In this document: piece by piece, positions 24,811 through 33,988 of the stretch
How the letters are laid out: every line of letters starts with the position of its first letter
Position numbering within the stretch: position 1 is the first letter of the stretch
DNA from: CAYMTR01 sp964393405
GTDB lineage: Bacteria; Bacteroidota; Bacteroidia; Bacteroidales; Prolixibacteraceae
Assembly: GCA_964393405.1 (NCBI GenBank)
Contig: CAYMTR010000021.1
Location: forward strand, 1-49,427
Direction: 5' to 3'
DNA length: 49,427 bases
Made by a program: the position numbers and the translations under genes
Notes under the pieces: model-generated
What the model was told of the DNA's origin: nothing
The model's input: only the letters and a program-made list of their open reading frames with translations
The model's database searches: none

Positions 24811-26685
24811 CTATCTTCCTAGCATCACTAAAAGTATACTAATGTCTGAAGGAGAAACTCCAGGAATTCTGCTTGCCTGACCTAATGTTTTAGGGTTTAT
24901 TCTTGCAAGCTTTTGCCTCGACTCTGTTGATATTGTATGTATGTTTAAGTAATCAAATTTGTTCTCAATAACAATGTCGTTAAGCCTTTTAAATTTGTCT
25001 GCAAGCTGTTTCTCTCTTTCAATATATCCTGAGTATTTAATAGAAATCTCAACAGAATCTATTATTTCATCCCTTACTTCATTTAAGTCTGAAACCTTAT
25101 TATTCAGACTCGGTAAAATTTCAACTAAATCTTTCAATTTTACTTGAGGTCGCGAAATTATATCATTAAGCTTGACTGATTGTTTCAAAGGTGCAGAATC
25201 ATTCGTAATAAGATATTCGTTGACTTGTTCTGGTTTTACACTAAGTTCGAATGAGAAATTAAGCAATTCGTTTACTCTTTCATATTTATCTTTATACAAC
25301 AGGTATCTGCGCTTATCAGCGAGTCCCAGGTCATAACCTAATTGTGTCAATCGTTGATCAGCATTATCTTGTCTTAACAATATTCTGTATTCTGCTCTCG
25401 AAGTAAACATCCTATATGGTTCATCAACCCCTTTTGTAACCAAGTCATCTATTAAAACCCCGATATAAGCTTGATCTCTTTCAAGAACAAGTGGAGTACC
25501 TCCATGGCAATTATGATGGGCATTAATCGCTGCAGCCAAACCTTGAGCTGCTGCTTCTTCATATCCCGTAGTTCCGTTAATTTGACCAGCAAAAAATAAA
25601 TTCTTAATTCTCTTAGTCTCTAAAGTGTGGTTTAGTTGAGTCGGATCAAAATAATCATACTCGATAGCATAGCCTGGTCTGAATATTTTTATATTCTCAA
25701 ATCCTTCAATTTGTTTTAAAGCTTTTAATTGAACATCCCATGGCAAGGAAGATGAAAACCCGTTCAAATAATATTCTATATTATTTTCTCCTTCAGGCTC
25801 AAGAAATAAATGATGACTATCCTTTTCCGAAAAAGTTACAAGCTTAGTCTCAATACTTGGACAATATCTTGGTCCGATACTTTGGATTGTACCATCAAAC
25901 ATTGGTGAAAAATCGAACCCTGACTTCAAAACATTGTGTGTATCCAGATTTGTATAAGCCATGTAACAGGAAAGCTGGTTTAAATTGGTTGAAATCTCAG
26001 GAAGAAAAGAAAACTTGTAAAAATCGTCCTCTCCTCTCTGTTCTGTTAACTTTGAAAAATCAACACTCCTTCCATCAATTCGAACTGGAGTACCTGTTTT
26101 CATTCTTCCAACAGAAAAACCTTCTTTCAATAGTTGATCACTTAAATATTTTGAGTCAGGCTCAGAAATTCTTCCACCACTCGTATTATATTTTCCTATA
26201 TGTATCAAACCATTTAAAAAAGTTCCATTTGTTAATATGACGCATTTAGAATGAAACTTAACACCAACATCGGTTATTACTCCTTCAATTTTTCCATTAC
26301 TAATTATTAGCTCTGTTACTGATCCCTGCCAAAAATCGAGATTGCTGTTTTTTTCAAGGTGATTTCTCCAAATCATTGAAAATTGCATTCTGTCACATTG
26401 AGCTCTTGGACTCCACATTGCAGGACCTTTAGATCTGTTCAGCATCCTAAATTGTATGGTTGATTGATCAGTTACAATTGCTGAATATCCTCCTAAAGCA
26501 TCTATTTCCCTTAATATCTGACCTTTGGCGATACCTCCCATGGCTGGATTACATGACATCTGTGCCATTTTTGTCATGTCCATAGTAATCAGTAATGTTT
26601 TTGAACCCATAGTTGCTGCTGTCATTGCAGCTTCACATCCGGCATGTCCAGCACCAACTACTATAATATCATAAAGAAATTTCAT
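24811..26685 (-). CDS. mnmG: tRNA uridine-5-carboxymethylaminomethyl modification enzyme MnmG (GidA)
   Basis: A 624-residue FAD enzyme that, with MnmE, installs cmnm5U at the wobble position of several tRNAs. The Rossmann motif is VVGAGHAGCEAAMTAATMG (about 10-28), followed by SCNPAMGGIAKGQILREIDA, and further on GRMKTGTPVRIDGRSVDF, RYCPSIETKLV, LFFAGQINGTTGYEEAAAQG and FTSRAEYRILLRQDNADQRL. It ends with a C-terminal helical domain for MnmE/tRNA binding (ALARINPKTLGQASRIPGV-type end). The length is standard. It has its own strong promoter 26-55 bp upstream of the start. Confidence 0.97.
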   Translation of the reverse strand: MKFLYDIIVVGAGHAGCEAAMTAATMGSKTLLITMDMTKMAQMSCNPAMGGIAKGQILREIDALGGYSAIVTDQSTIQFRMLNRSKGPAMWSPRAQCDRMQFSMIWRNHLEKNSNLDFWQGSVTELIISNGKIEGVITDVGVKFHSKCVILTNGTFLNGLIHIGKYNTSGGRISEPDSKYLSDQLLKEGFSVGRMKTGTPVRIDGRSVDFSKLTEQRGEDDFYKFSFLPEISTNLNQLSCYMAYTNLDTHNVLKSGFDFSPMFDGTIQSIGPRYCPSIETKLVTFSEKDSHHLFLEPEGENNIEYYLNGFSSSLPWDVQLKALKQIEGFENIKIFRPGYAIEYDYFDPTQLNHTLETKRIKNLFFAGQINGTTGYEEAAAQGLAAAINAHHNCHGGTPLVLERDQAYIGVLIDDLVTKGVDEPYRMFTSRAEYRILLRQDNADQRLTQLGYDLGLADKRRYLLYKDKYERVNELLNFSFELSVKPEQVNEYLITNDSAPLKQSVKLNDIISRPQVKLKDLVEILPSLNNKVSDLNEVRDEIIDSVEISIKYSGYIEREKQLADKFKRLNDIVIENKFDYLNIHTISTESRQKLARINPKTLGQASRIPGVSPSDISILLVMLGR

Positions 26686-26710
26686 TGTAAGTATTTTTAA
26701 AATACAAGCG

Positions 26711-26740
26711 CAAAGTTAATTTAATCATGTATTCTTTCAA
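26711..26740 (-). promoter_or_regulatory. Promoter of mnmG (and probably ade, uvrC)
   Basis: On the minus strand, TTG (26740-26738) is followed after 19 bp by TAACTTTG (26718-26711), an exact match to the Bacteroidota promoter pattern. The -7 box is 25 bp upstream of the mnmG start codon. Confidence 0.75.
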
Positions 26741-26797
26741 CTAGAAACGGTCATCAAAAATAATAAAGGGAAAATGAAATTGGGGAATGCAAACTTT

Positions 26798-27229
26798 TTA
26801 ATTATTATAGAATTTTAAGTAAAACATTTCTATCGCCTCATCTTCTTTCTTATGAATAAGATTAGCTTCTTCTTCACTCTTGTCGTCAAAACCTATTAGA
26901 TGAAGTATTCCGTGAATAATTACCCTAAGTAATTCATCTTTAAACGTTTGAGAATATAAATGAGAATTATTCATCACAGTTTCAAGACTAATAAAAATGT
27001 CCCCGGAAATTAAATTTTCATTGTTATAGTTAAATGTAACAATGTCTGTGAAATAATTATGGTTTAAATATTGTTTGTTAATCTCAAGTAAATAGCTATC
27101 AGAACAAAAAATAATTGATATTTCTCCACACTTATGCTGATAATTGGAAATAACTTCTTTAATCCAATTCTTCAAGGAATTAAATTTTAGCTTAGGCTTA
27201 GCTATGTCTTCTGAATAAAATCTAATCAA
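26798..27229 (-). CDS. ybeY: Endoribonuclease/rRNA maturation factor YbeY
   Basis: A 143-residue YbeY, needed for 16S rRNA 3' processing and ribosome quality control. Marks are INKQYLNHNYFTDIVTFNYN, GDIFISLETVMNNS and the metal motif VIIHGILHLIGFDDKSEEEA. The third zinc ligand, usually His in GYDH, is Asp here (GFDDKSEEE), a substitution I associate with the Bacteroidota branch. The start is a TTG overlapping the upstream gene by 8 bp. It gives the conserved opening MIRFYSEDI, and no in-frame ATG is near. The overlap implies translational coupling with the ATPase gene. Confidence 0.93.
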   Translation of the reverse strand: MIRFYSEDIAKPKLKFNSLKNWIKEVISNYQHKCGEISIIFCSDSYLLEINKQYLNHNYFTDIVTFNYNNENLISGDIFISLETVMNNSHLYSQTFKDELLRVIIHGILHLIGFDDKSEEEANLIHKKEDEAIEMFYLKFYNN

Positions 27230-27626
27230 CTTGTTTATAAAAAATCAATTTAACCTTGCTTCCGTTATCCATGAATGAAATATCATCAGAATATTTCTTC
27301 ATTATAAAGATCCCCCTACCCGATTCTTTCTTGATATTAATTTCTTCAGTAGGATCAATTAGATTATTATAATCAAAACCTTTTCCTTCATCTGTAATTA
27401 GAAATTGATAGTGATCAGAATTATCAGAGAATTCGAGAGTTACATACTTATTTTCAAGATTTGAATTACCATGATTTATAGCATTTGTTACTGCTTCATT
27501 TACAGATATATAAATTTTACAATATAGTTTTCGTGAAAACTTATATTCATTAAAAATAGAATTGATAAAATTTTCAATTTTACAATAATTATTTATTTTC
27601 GATTCTATTCTTATAGATTGCACCAT
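27222..27626 (-). CDS. RsbW-like ATP-binding protein (anti-sigma factor type kinase)
   Basis: A 134-residue GHKL ATPase domain without other domains, as in RsbW/SpoIIAB serine kinases. The N-box is SVNEAVTNAINHGNSN (about 43-58), G1 is DEGKGFDY and G2 is GRGIFIMKKYSDD. Such proteins bind sigma factors or STAS anti-anti-sigma partners in Gram-positives. In Bacteroidota they are common but mostly uncharacterised. It overlaps the DUF4175 gene upstream by 38 bp and ybeY downstream by 8 bp, so the three form one tightly coupled unit. The long overlap is believable because the start gives the standard short N-terminal strand. Confidence 0.88.
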   Translation of the reverse strand: MVQSIRIESKINNYCKIENFINSIFNEYKFSRKLYCKIYISVNEAVTNAINHGNSNLENKYVTLEFSDNSDHYQFLITDEGKGFDYNNLIDPTEEINIKKESGRGIFIMKKYSDDISFMDNGSKVKLIFYKQVD

Positions 27627-30600
27627 TTATGCTATCCAATTGGTAAATAAATTTTTGATATTTTCTCTGATAATAAGAACTTAAAATAAGCTTGTTCTTC
27701 AATAATTTTTCTTCAAAGTTATTATTTGGAGCAATATTTTCAAATATTTTTGCTGATTCACTGATAAATTGTTCTTTAGCTGTATTTGACTTTCTTTTTT
27801 CATCAATATCTCTTTCATTTTCTGCTTTATCAGCTTCAAGTAATCTGGTCATTATCTGCTTGTTTCTTTCCAATGTTGAATTGGAGATGTTATTTCTTAA
27901 AATATCATCTTTAATTTGATTAAGCAATTGATCAGCTTGCTTCAATGTTTCATATGCATCGCTTCCTACATTACCTTGATTCATCATTTGCTGTAACATT
28001 TGATGCATCTTTTCCTGCTGAGAAAGTGCTTTACCTAACTCGTTATTCATTGATTTTCCTTGCTTGCCATCCTTCATCATCTGCATTATTTTTTCTAATT
28101 GCTGTTGGAGGCTTTGCTGCATACTTTTTGAAGGGTTAGAACTTCCTGGATTAGGATTGTTACCCGGCTTCTGGCAGTTCTGGTTTCCAGGCTTAGAATC
28201 CGCCATTTGTTTCTGAAGATTCTTTATTACTTCAGACATAAAAAGTGCAAGATTATTTGATGATGTTAAAATATTTTGCTGATTAACAGGTATCTGAGAA
28301 AAGGAATTTTTAGAAAAATTATTATCAAGATCCCTAAAATTCTGCTTAATATCAACAATTTCTTTATTCACAATAGAGTTTATAGAAGGCTCTCTCATTG
28401 CCAAAGAATAAAGAGAATCTTTAATGATTTCAAAGTCTCCGGCCAACTTTTTTTGCTTTCCATAAACTAAGGAAGAAAACTCAACATTAAAGTCCCTAAC
28501 AATATTTTTCTCCTGTGAAAAACTAAAAGTGACCAAATTATCAAGTATTTGCATCAAGTCTGCAAGATTTTCAGCATTCTTTTCTTTAAAGGCTTCTTCC
28601 ATCATTTGTTGCATCATAAAAGAAAGATTTTTCATCTTATCAGAAGCTTTTTTTGAAGATTCGGAACTTTTCTTCTTATTATTCTTTTCCATATTGGAAA
28701 TAGAATTCTGCAACTCATTTTTAATGTCACTAAACTCGTTTTTAAAATCAAAAAGATTAATTTTATTTTCCAATTCTTCGTTAATCTTCTTTACTTCTTC
28801 ATATTCTTTTTCAATCTCTTCTACTTTATTTTTAATATTTTCTTCAGTATCTTTCAAATTTTCCGGTCTTTCTCCATTAGTTAACTTTTCTTGAATCAAA
28901 TCATTTTCTTTTATCTGCTTCTTCAAATTTTCAGAAATAACGTCAAGTTTTTGCTCAATGTGCATCTTTTTAAGCATTTCAATATTTCTATCTAATTGTT
29001 TTGAAAGATCATCTAGCGAAATATCCATTTTCTCATTTAACTCATTCAATTTATCTTTGTTGAATTCATTCATCATTTTATTGAATTCTTCAAGAAGCTT
29101 TTTCAGATCGTCGGAGAAAACCTGCTCTAACATTTCTTGTAGCTTTTTCTGCTTTTCTAAAATATCTTCATTTTGATTAGTAAACGATTCAAGATAATTA
29201 TTAAGCTCTTCATTCTTTTCTTTAATCGATTCAAGATTTTTTTCAAGCAATTGCTTTTTATTAACTATATCTTTTAGAATTTCTTTTCTTTCCCATGATG
29301 CCAATTCAGAATTTATAAGCTTTTCCTTTAAATTAAAGATGTCTTTCTTTAAAGCATCATTCAAATTCATACTTTGTGTTAGTATATTTTCTATCTCATC
29401 AAACTTTTCGTCCTGATGATCTAAAATATCCTTCATTTCAGGAAATGAATAATAAAATACCTCACTGATAGCTGATTTAGGACCTGTAACAACATCATTG
29501 TCGAAAATCTCAAAGTAGTACTCTACCCTATCGTTAAAGTCTTTAAAACGGCTAAAATCATAAGCAAAGAAGAAGTTTTGCTCATTTTGATTTCTTAAAA
29601 TAGACAGTTCCTGAATTGAATCAATTTTGTCTGATGCTTTAGTAATAAAAATTAACTTCGAAAATCCATAATCGTCACTAATTATACCTTTAAAATATAC
29701 CTTAGTAAAATCAATAGAATCAATAATAGAAGTGACACCAATTGTTGGATATTCGTCATTTATTATCTTGATATTAAAAAACAAAAAATCATCTATTTTA
29801 AAACCTGAATTTTTCAATGAAACTGAAAACTTTGAATCAGCAATGAATCTTTGCGAAAATTTAAAAACATTATCATTTTCTTTTAAAATAGTATTGTTTG
29901 AAACATCTAATCCATTTATATACAATGAGTCAGTATCATAAGTATTAAATGAATATTCAATGTATGTTCCTGCCGGTACTACAATTTCTGTTAAATTTTG
30001 AAACTCTTCATCATTCATTGATGTGTAATCAGGCTTATTAATTTTAACTGTAAAATCAGAGATTCCAGGCTTTTCTAATACATCAATAATATATTCACGT
30101 GAATAATAATTTTCTACATAAAAATTAAACTTAATATCATTATTTACATTTACGACCTTATAGGAATATACCCCAGAAGAATCATTTTTCATCAAAAATT
30201 TATTATCTCTAAACGAAATGAATAAATTATCAAATTCTTTTTTTGTTTCTATTTTGGCAAAAATTGTAAAATCATCACCCTTTCCAACTTTCAAAGAATC
30301 ATTTAATAAATAAATTTTATAGGGAGATGGCTTTTCATATGCTACCTCGTAGTTTTTATATCTCTGTGAAGGTTTTAAAATTAAATCAGGAGAAACTGCA
30401 GCAATTAAAAAAATCAATAACAAGGAAGCAATTAAATAGTAGAAAAATCTTAAATTCTTTTTGAAATCTACGGCTTCTGAAAATTTGAATATTTTAATTT
30501 CATTGATCTTCTGTTCTATACTAGCTAAAATTAAATCATTTGAATATAAATCTGATTCATTTTTTTCTTTTAATTCAATGACATTAAAAAGACGATCTTT

Positions 30601-30915
30601 TATTTCCGGAAAATGATTTACAATTATGGTGTTAATTTGTTCTTTGCCAATTCTTTTAAATATTCCGTTTAATTTTAAAAATGGAAATAAAACAAGTACT
30701 ATTAAAGAAGCTATTATGGAAGTAGAAAATATTATTAAGATTGAAACTCTTTGATATGTATTGAAATAAAGAAAATATTCAAGCAATAAAAGTAATAGAC
30801 CAAAAATGATGAGTATTAGGAAAGAAAATATTATCCCTTTAATTACCTTATTAAGGTAAAACTTTCTGGTAAAATCCTTTATCTTATTTTCAATAATATT
30901 GTAACTTTCAGCCAT
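27589..30915 (-). CDS. DUF4175 family large membrane coiled-coil protein
   Basis: A 1108-residue protein. Two N-terminal helices (about 22-48 and 55-80), a cytosolic stretch and a third helix (about 155-175, LIASLLLIFLIAAV) come first. A large extracytoplasmic part follows with Ig-like beta stretches (about 195-490), then a very long Lys/Glu/Asn-rich coiled coil (about 500-790). The C-terminus is Gln/Met-rich (QQSLQQQLEKIMQMMKDG, MHQMLQQMMNQG). This is the architecture of the Bacteroidota DUF4175 family, usually found near ybeY and mnmG as here. The function is unknown. An envelope-spanning structural role is plausible. Codon use is extremely AT-biased. Confidence 0.88.
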   Translation of the reverse strand: MAESYNIIENKIKDFTRKFYLNKVIKGIIFSFLILIIFGLLLLLLEYFLYFNTYQRVSILIIFSTSIIASLIVLVLFPFLKLNGIFKRIGKEQINTIIVNHFPEIKDRLFNVIELKEKNESDLYSNDLILASIEQKINEIKIFKFSEAVDFKKNLRFFYYLIASLLLIFLIAAVSPDLILKPSQRYKNYEVAYEKPSPYKIYLLNDSLKVGKGDDFTIFAKIETKKEFDNLFISFRDNKFLMKNDSSGVYSYKVVNVNNDIKFNFYVENYYSREYIIDVLEKPGISDFTVKINKPDYTSMNDEEFQNLTEIVVPAGTYIEYSFNTYDTDSLYINGLDVSNNTILKENDNVFKFSQRFIADSKFSVSLKNSGFKIDDFLFFNIKIINDEYPTIGVTSIIDSIDFTKVYFKGIISDDYGFSKLIFITKASDKIDSIQELSILRNQNEQNFFFAYDFSRFKDFNDRVEYYFEIFDNDVVTGPKSAISEVFYYSFPEMKDILDHQDEKFDEIENILTQSMNLNDALKKDIFNLKEKLINSELASWERKEILKDIVNKKQLLEKNLESIKEKNEELNNYLESFTNQNEDILEKQKKLQEMLEQVFSDDLKKLLEEFNKMMNEFNKDKLNELNEKMDISLDDLSKQLDRNIEMLKKMHIEQKLDVISENLKKQIKENDLIQEKLTNGERPENLKDTEENIKNKVEEIEKEYEEVKKINEELENKINLFDFKNEFSDIKNELQNSISNMEKNNKKKSSESSKKASDKMKNLSFMMQQMMEEAFKEKNAENLADLMQILDNLVTFSFSQEKNIVRDFNVEFSSLVYGKQKKLAGDFEIIKDSLYSLAMREPSINSIVNKEIVDIKQNFRDLDNNFSKNSFSQIPVNQQNILTSSNNLALFMSEVIKNLQKQMADSKPGNQNCQKPGNNPNPGSSNPSKSMQQSLQQQLEKIMQMMKDGKQGKSMNNELGKALSQQEKMHQMLQQMMNQGNVGSDAYETLKQADQLLNQIKDDILRNNISNSTLERNKQIMTRLLEADKAENERDIDEKRKSNTAKEQFISESAKIFENIAPNNNFEEKLLKNKLILSSYYQRKYQKFIYQLDSINGAIYKNRIENK

Positions 30916-31423
30916 TATAAAAATTTTTGTAAATATACCCTCTAAAAATCAAAATAATTAAGATTAATCTATTCAAAACATACGTTTGTAAAAAAAATAA
31001 ATTGTTCTTTACTTGTTAATAAATAGTAAACTATATCTTACTATTTTTGCATAACAAAATTTGATTAATTAATTTTATTTATTAAAGAATTGAGTTTTTA
31101 AATTTTAAACTATTAAAAAAGAATTTTTTTAATTCGATTTTGAATATTAAATTAACATTTTTAAAATAACAAAATATCGTTCTTAATTTATTAACAAGTG
31201 TTGAAAAATAAATATAATTAATTGTAATTCAGTTTTTTAATTACTAAAAGTTATCAGATTTATTAAAGCTTCTTCTTCAAACATTGTACATAACTTTTTT
31301 TGAAAAAGATATTAACAGAACTAACAACACTATATCATTAATTAATAGAATTTAAATTCTTATATAAAAATTATATATTTGCAAATGCCTTTTGTTAATT
31401 TGAGAGAGTGAGAATATTAAGCT
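30916..31423. other. 508-bp AT-rich divergent intergenic region
   Basis: Strongly AT-rich, with no open frame worth calling. It must hold the leftward promoter of the DUF4175 unit and the rightward promoter of the receiver gene. TAnnTTTG boxes on the plus strand occur at 31042-31049 (TATTTTTG) and 31374-31381 (TATATTTG). The first is nearly 400 bp from the next gene, so a long leader or a small transcript is possible, but no hairpin-plus-T terminator follows it that I can see. Confidence 0.4.
31374..31381 (+). promoter_or_regulatory. Probable -7 box for the receiver gene
   Basis: TATATTTG followed by C, an exact TAnnTTTG match, 42 bp before the receiver start codon. No TTG at the expected distance upstream. 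Confidence 0.4.
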
Positions 31424-31813
31424 ATGAAAGAAAATTTGTCAATTTTGTTGGTTGAAGATAACATTCTAAATCAACGTATTACAACATTCAGCTTGAAAAA
31501 ATTCAATCATGAAGTTGATATCGCCAACAACGGATTGGAAGCTGTAAATAAGTACCGTGAGAAGGATTACGACGTAATATTAATGGATATTATGATGCCG
31601 GTGATGGATGGTCTTGAAGCTACTTCTCAAATAAGAAAGTTTGAAAAAGAAACTCCGTCCAAAAATCACACACCTGTAATTGCCATTACAGCAAATACTC
31701 TTGACAACGACCGCGATAAATGTTTAGCTACAGGAATGGATGAATATATGGCTAAACCTTTTGATATGAACAGATTAAATGAAATTTTTAAGGAATTGAA
31801 TATTATAGACTAA
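31424..31813 (+). CDS. Single-domain response regulator (CheY-like receiver)
   Basis: A 129-residue receiver domain without output domain. The acidic pocket is in LLVEDNILNQRIT (Glu11-Asp12), the phosphoacceptor is Asp55 in VILMDIMMPVMDG, then ITANT, and the conserved Lys lies in MAKPFDM. The sequence resembles receivers fused to hybrid histidine kinases (EDNxLNQ, GLEAT). The kinase partner is not adjacent. The only kinase in the window is at 15575-19252. It is 32 bp upstream of ruvB and probably cotranscribed. Confidence 0.92.
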   Translation: MKENLSILLVEDNILNQRITTFSLKKFNHEVDIANNGLEAVNKYREKDYDVILMDIMMPVMDGLEATSQIRKFEKETPSKNHTPVIAITANTLDNDRDKCLATGMDEYMAKPFDMNRLNEIFKELNIID

Positions 31814-31845
31814 GTTCATATCTTTAGGCCATTAATAATTTTATA

Positions 31846-32871
31846 ATGGCAGATACTTTCGATTTAAGGGGAAATTCATATTCAGAAACAGACAAAGAAA
31901 TTGATAAAAGGTTAAGGCCTTTATCTTTCAATGATTTTCATGGTCAAAAAAAGATCATTGATAATCTTAATGTTTTTGTTACTGCTGCCAAACAAAGAGA
32001 GGAAGCTTTAGATCATGTATTGCTTCATGGACCCCCAGGTCTTGGAAAAACTACACTTTCAAATATAATCGCTAATGAACTTGGTGTTGGAATCAAAATT
32101 ACTTCAGGACCTGTTCTAGATAAACCTGCTGACCTTGCCGGTCTTCTTACTAATCTTGAAACTCATGATGTTCTTTTTATTGATGAAATTCATCGATTAA
32201 GTCCCGTTGTTGAAGAATATCTTTATTCTGCAATGGAAGATTATAAAATTGATATCATGCTCGATAAAGGTCCTAGCGCTAGGTCTATACAAATTGAATT
32301 AAATCCTTTTACTTTAATTGGTGCAACAACACGTTCGGGTTTATTGACAAGTCCACTTAGAGCCCGATTTGGAATAAATGCTCATCTTGAATATTACGAT
32401 ACTGAAGTTCTTAATTACATAATTAAAAGATCAGCTGGTATTCTTGATATTAAAATTGATAATGAAGCAGCTCATGAAATATCAAGAAGAAGTAGGGGTA
32501 CTCCTCGTATTCTTAACGCTTTGCTTAGAAGAGTAAGAGATTTTGCTCAGGTAATTGGTGATGGATTTATTGATCTTAAAATTACAAAATACGCCCTCGA
32601 TGCCTTAAATATTGATACTTACGGTCTAGATCAAATGGATAATAAAATTATTAATACCATAATCGATAAATTTAAAGGAGGACCTGTAGGATTAAATACT
32701 ATTGCTACTGCTGTAGGTGAGGATGCTGGTACTATTGAAGAAGTTTATGAACCTTACCTTATTATGGAAGGTTTTATTAAAAGAACTCCAAGGGGTAGGG
32801 AAGCAACTGAAATTGCTTACAAACATATGGGTAAAACTAAAATAAACTTTGAGGGTCCTTCTCTTTTTTAA
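31846..32871 (+). CDS. ruvB: Holliday junction branch migration helicase RuvB
   Basis: A 341-residue AAA+ ATPase of the RuvAB motor. Walker A is GPPGLGKTT (62-70), Walker B LFIDEIHRLS, sensor 1 IGATTRSGLLTSPLRARFG with the arginine finger region, then the winged-helix domain with GGPVGLNTIATAVGEDAGTI and FIKRTPRGREAT near the end. Length and order are standard. It is cotranscribed with the receiver gene and convergent with the cyclotransferase gene, which overlaps its stop by 4 bp. Confidence 0.97.
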   Translation: MADTFDLRGNSYSETDKEIDKRLRPLSFNDFHGQKKIIDNLNVFVTAAKQREEALDHVLLHGPPGLGKTTLSNIIANELGVGIKITSGPVLDKPADLAGLLTNLETHDVLFIDEIHRLSPVVEEYLYSAMEDYKIDIMLDKGPSARSIQIELNPFTLIGATTRSGLLTSPLRARFGINAHLEYYDTEVLNYIIKRSAGILDIKIDNEAAHEISRRSRGTPRILNALLRRVRDFAQVIGDGFIDLKITKYALDALNIDTYGLDQMDNKIINTIIDKFKGGPVGLNTIATAVGEDAGTIEEVYEPYLIMEGFIKRTPRGREATEIAYKHMGKTKINFEGPSLF

Positions 32872-33923
32872 TTTATTCTGACTTTAAATATTTTAGGCCA
32901 GTATTTTCCTGTAACATAAAAAAGTTTTTCCTTTTTATTATAGGCAATACCATTAAAAACATCAATATTTGAATTTTTAAATTGATTGCTCAATCCCGAC
33001 ATGTTTATGTATGCCAATACTCTTCCGGTATTTGAATCAATTTTAAGAATAGTTTGTGTCATCCAAATATTTGAATACAAAAATCCATCTACATACTCAA
33101 GCTCATTTATATTTTCAATAATCCCTTTATTATCACTTATTTCTATTGACTTTAATCTTTTAAAAGAATTAGGATCGATAAAGTGAACTTTTGATGTTCC
33201 ATCACTCATTATTAGATTTTTACCATCATTGGTAAGTCCCCACCCCTCATCAGAAAGAAAAGAAAATTCTCCAACTTTATAAAAGCTATTTACATCATAA
33301 ATAAATCCTTTTTTTGCTTTATAGGTAAGTTGGTAAATTTTATCTTGAAGTATTGTTATTCCTTCTCCAAAATATTGATTGTCTAGTTTTATAGAGTTAA
33401 ATATCTTACCTGTGTTTGGATTATATGAATAAATGTAGGATTCTCCATGATTTCCAGTGCTTTCAAATAATTTGTCATCAAAAAATTCTAATCCTTCTGT
33501 AAAATTTCTAGTGTTATGATTCAAGGTTTCTACTACCTGGTAACTAAGTTTTTCCGGATTTATATCCGACACTACTAAAATGTCCGAATAGTTTGTTCCT
33601 TTTATACCATCTCCATTTATTGATTCAACTCTTATGTTTAAATTGCCCGGAAGATAGTCTCCGGAATTGACAGAATAACTTAATTTACTTTCATTTAGAG
33701 ATCGGACAAGAATGTTATTTATGAAAAGATCAATCTTTTTAATCTTCATATTTTTAACCTTTGATGCAAGATTTATTGTAAACTTATCACCCCATATAAA
33801 GTTTTGGGTAGAAGGTGAAACCTGAATACTTATTACCGGTTTTCTTGATGAGCTTGTTTTACTGCTGCAACCTGATATGATAATTATAAATGAAAAAAAT
33901 ATTAATGCTAAGTATTTGCCCAT
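32868..33923 (-). CDS. Glutaminyl-peptide cyclotransferase-like lipoprotein
   Basis: A 351-residue exported lipoprotein. The signal (MGKYLALIFFSFIIIISGCS) ends in a lipobox with Cys19. Residues about 25-115 form an Ig-like/cadherin-like domain, and about 120-350 a five-bladed propeller of the bacterial and plant glutamine cyclotransferase family. The propeller has NHNTRNFTEGLEFFDDKLFE, STGNHGESYIY, DEGWGLTNDGKNLIMSDGT, and ELEYVDGFLYSNIW. The FTEGLE, EGWGLT and NIW blocks are the family core. The reaction is conversion of N-terminal Gln of exported proteins to pyroglutamate. The fused N-terminal domain is seen in Bacteroidota versions. The gene is divergent from the flippase gene. Confidence 0.88.
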   Translation of the reverse strand: MGKYLALIFFSFIIIISGCSSKTSSSRKPVISIQVSPSTQNFIWGDKFTINLASKVKNMKIKKIDLFINNILVRSLNESKLSYSVNSGDYLPGNLNIRVESINGDGIKGTNYSDILVVSDINPEKLSYQVVETLNHNTRNFTEGLEFFDDKLFESTGNHGESYIYSYNPNTGKIFNSIKLDNQYFGEGITILQDKIYQLTYKAKKGFIYDVNSFYKVGEFSFLSDEGWGLTNDGKNLIMSDGTSKVHFIDPNSFKRLKSIEISDNKGIIENINELEYVDGFLYSNIWMTQTILKIDSNTGRVLAYINMSGLSNQFKNSNIDVFNGIAYNKKEKLFYVTGKYWPKIFKVRIN

Positions 33924-33988
33924 TTTCTTCTTTTTTCAAATAGTTATGATAAAATTTGCAAAAATAATTTTGTGAAGAAAGTAAATTA

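Noticed and set aside
28529..28894. 121-codon plus-strand frame inside the DUF4175 gene, Ser/Phe-rich
   Set aside because: Antisense shadow of the coiled coil, with no start signal or protein-like pattern; the same holds for the frames at 28958 and 23490.
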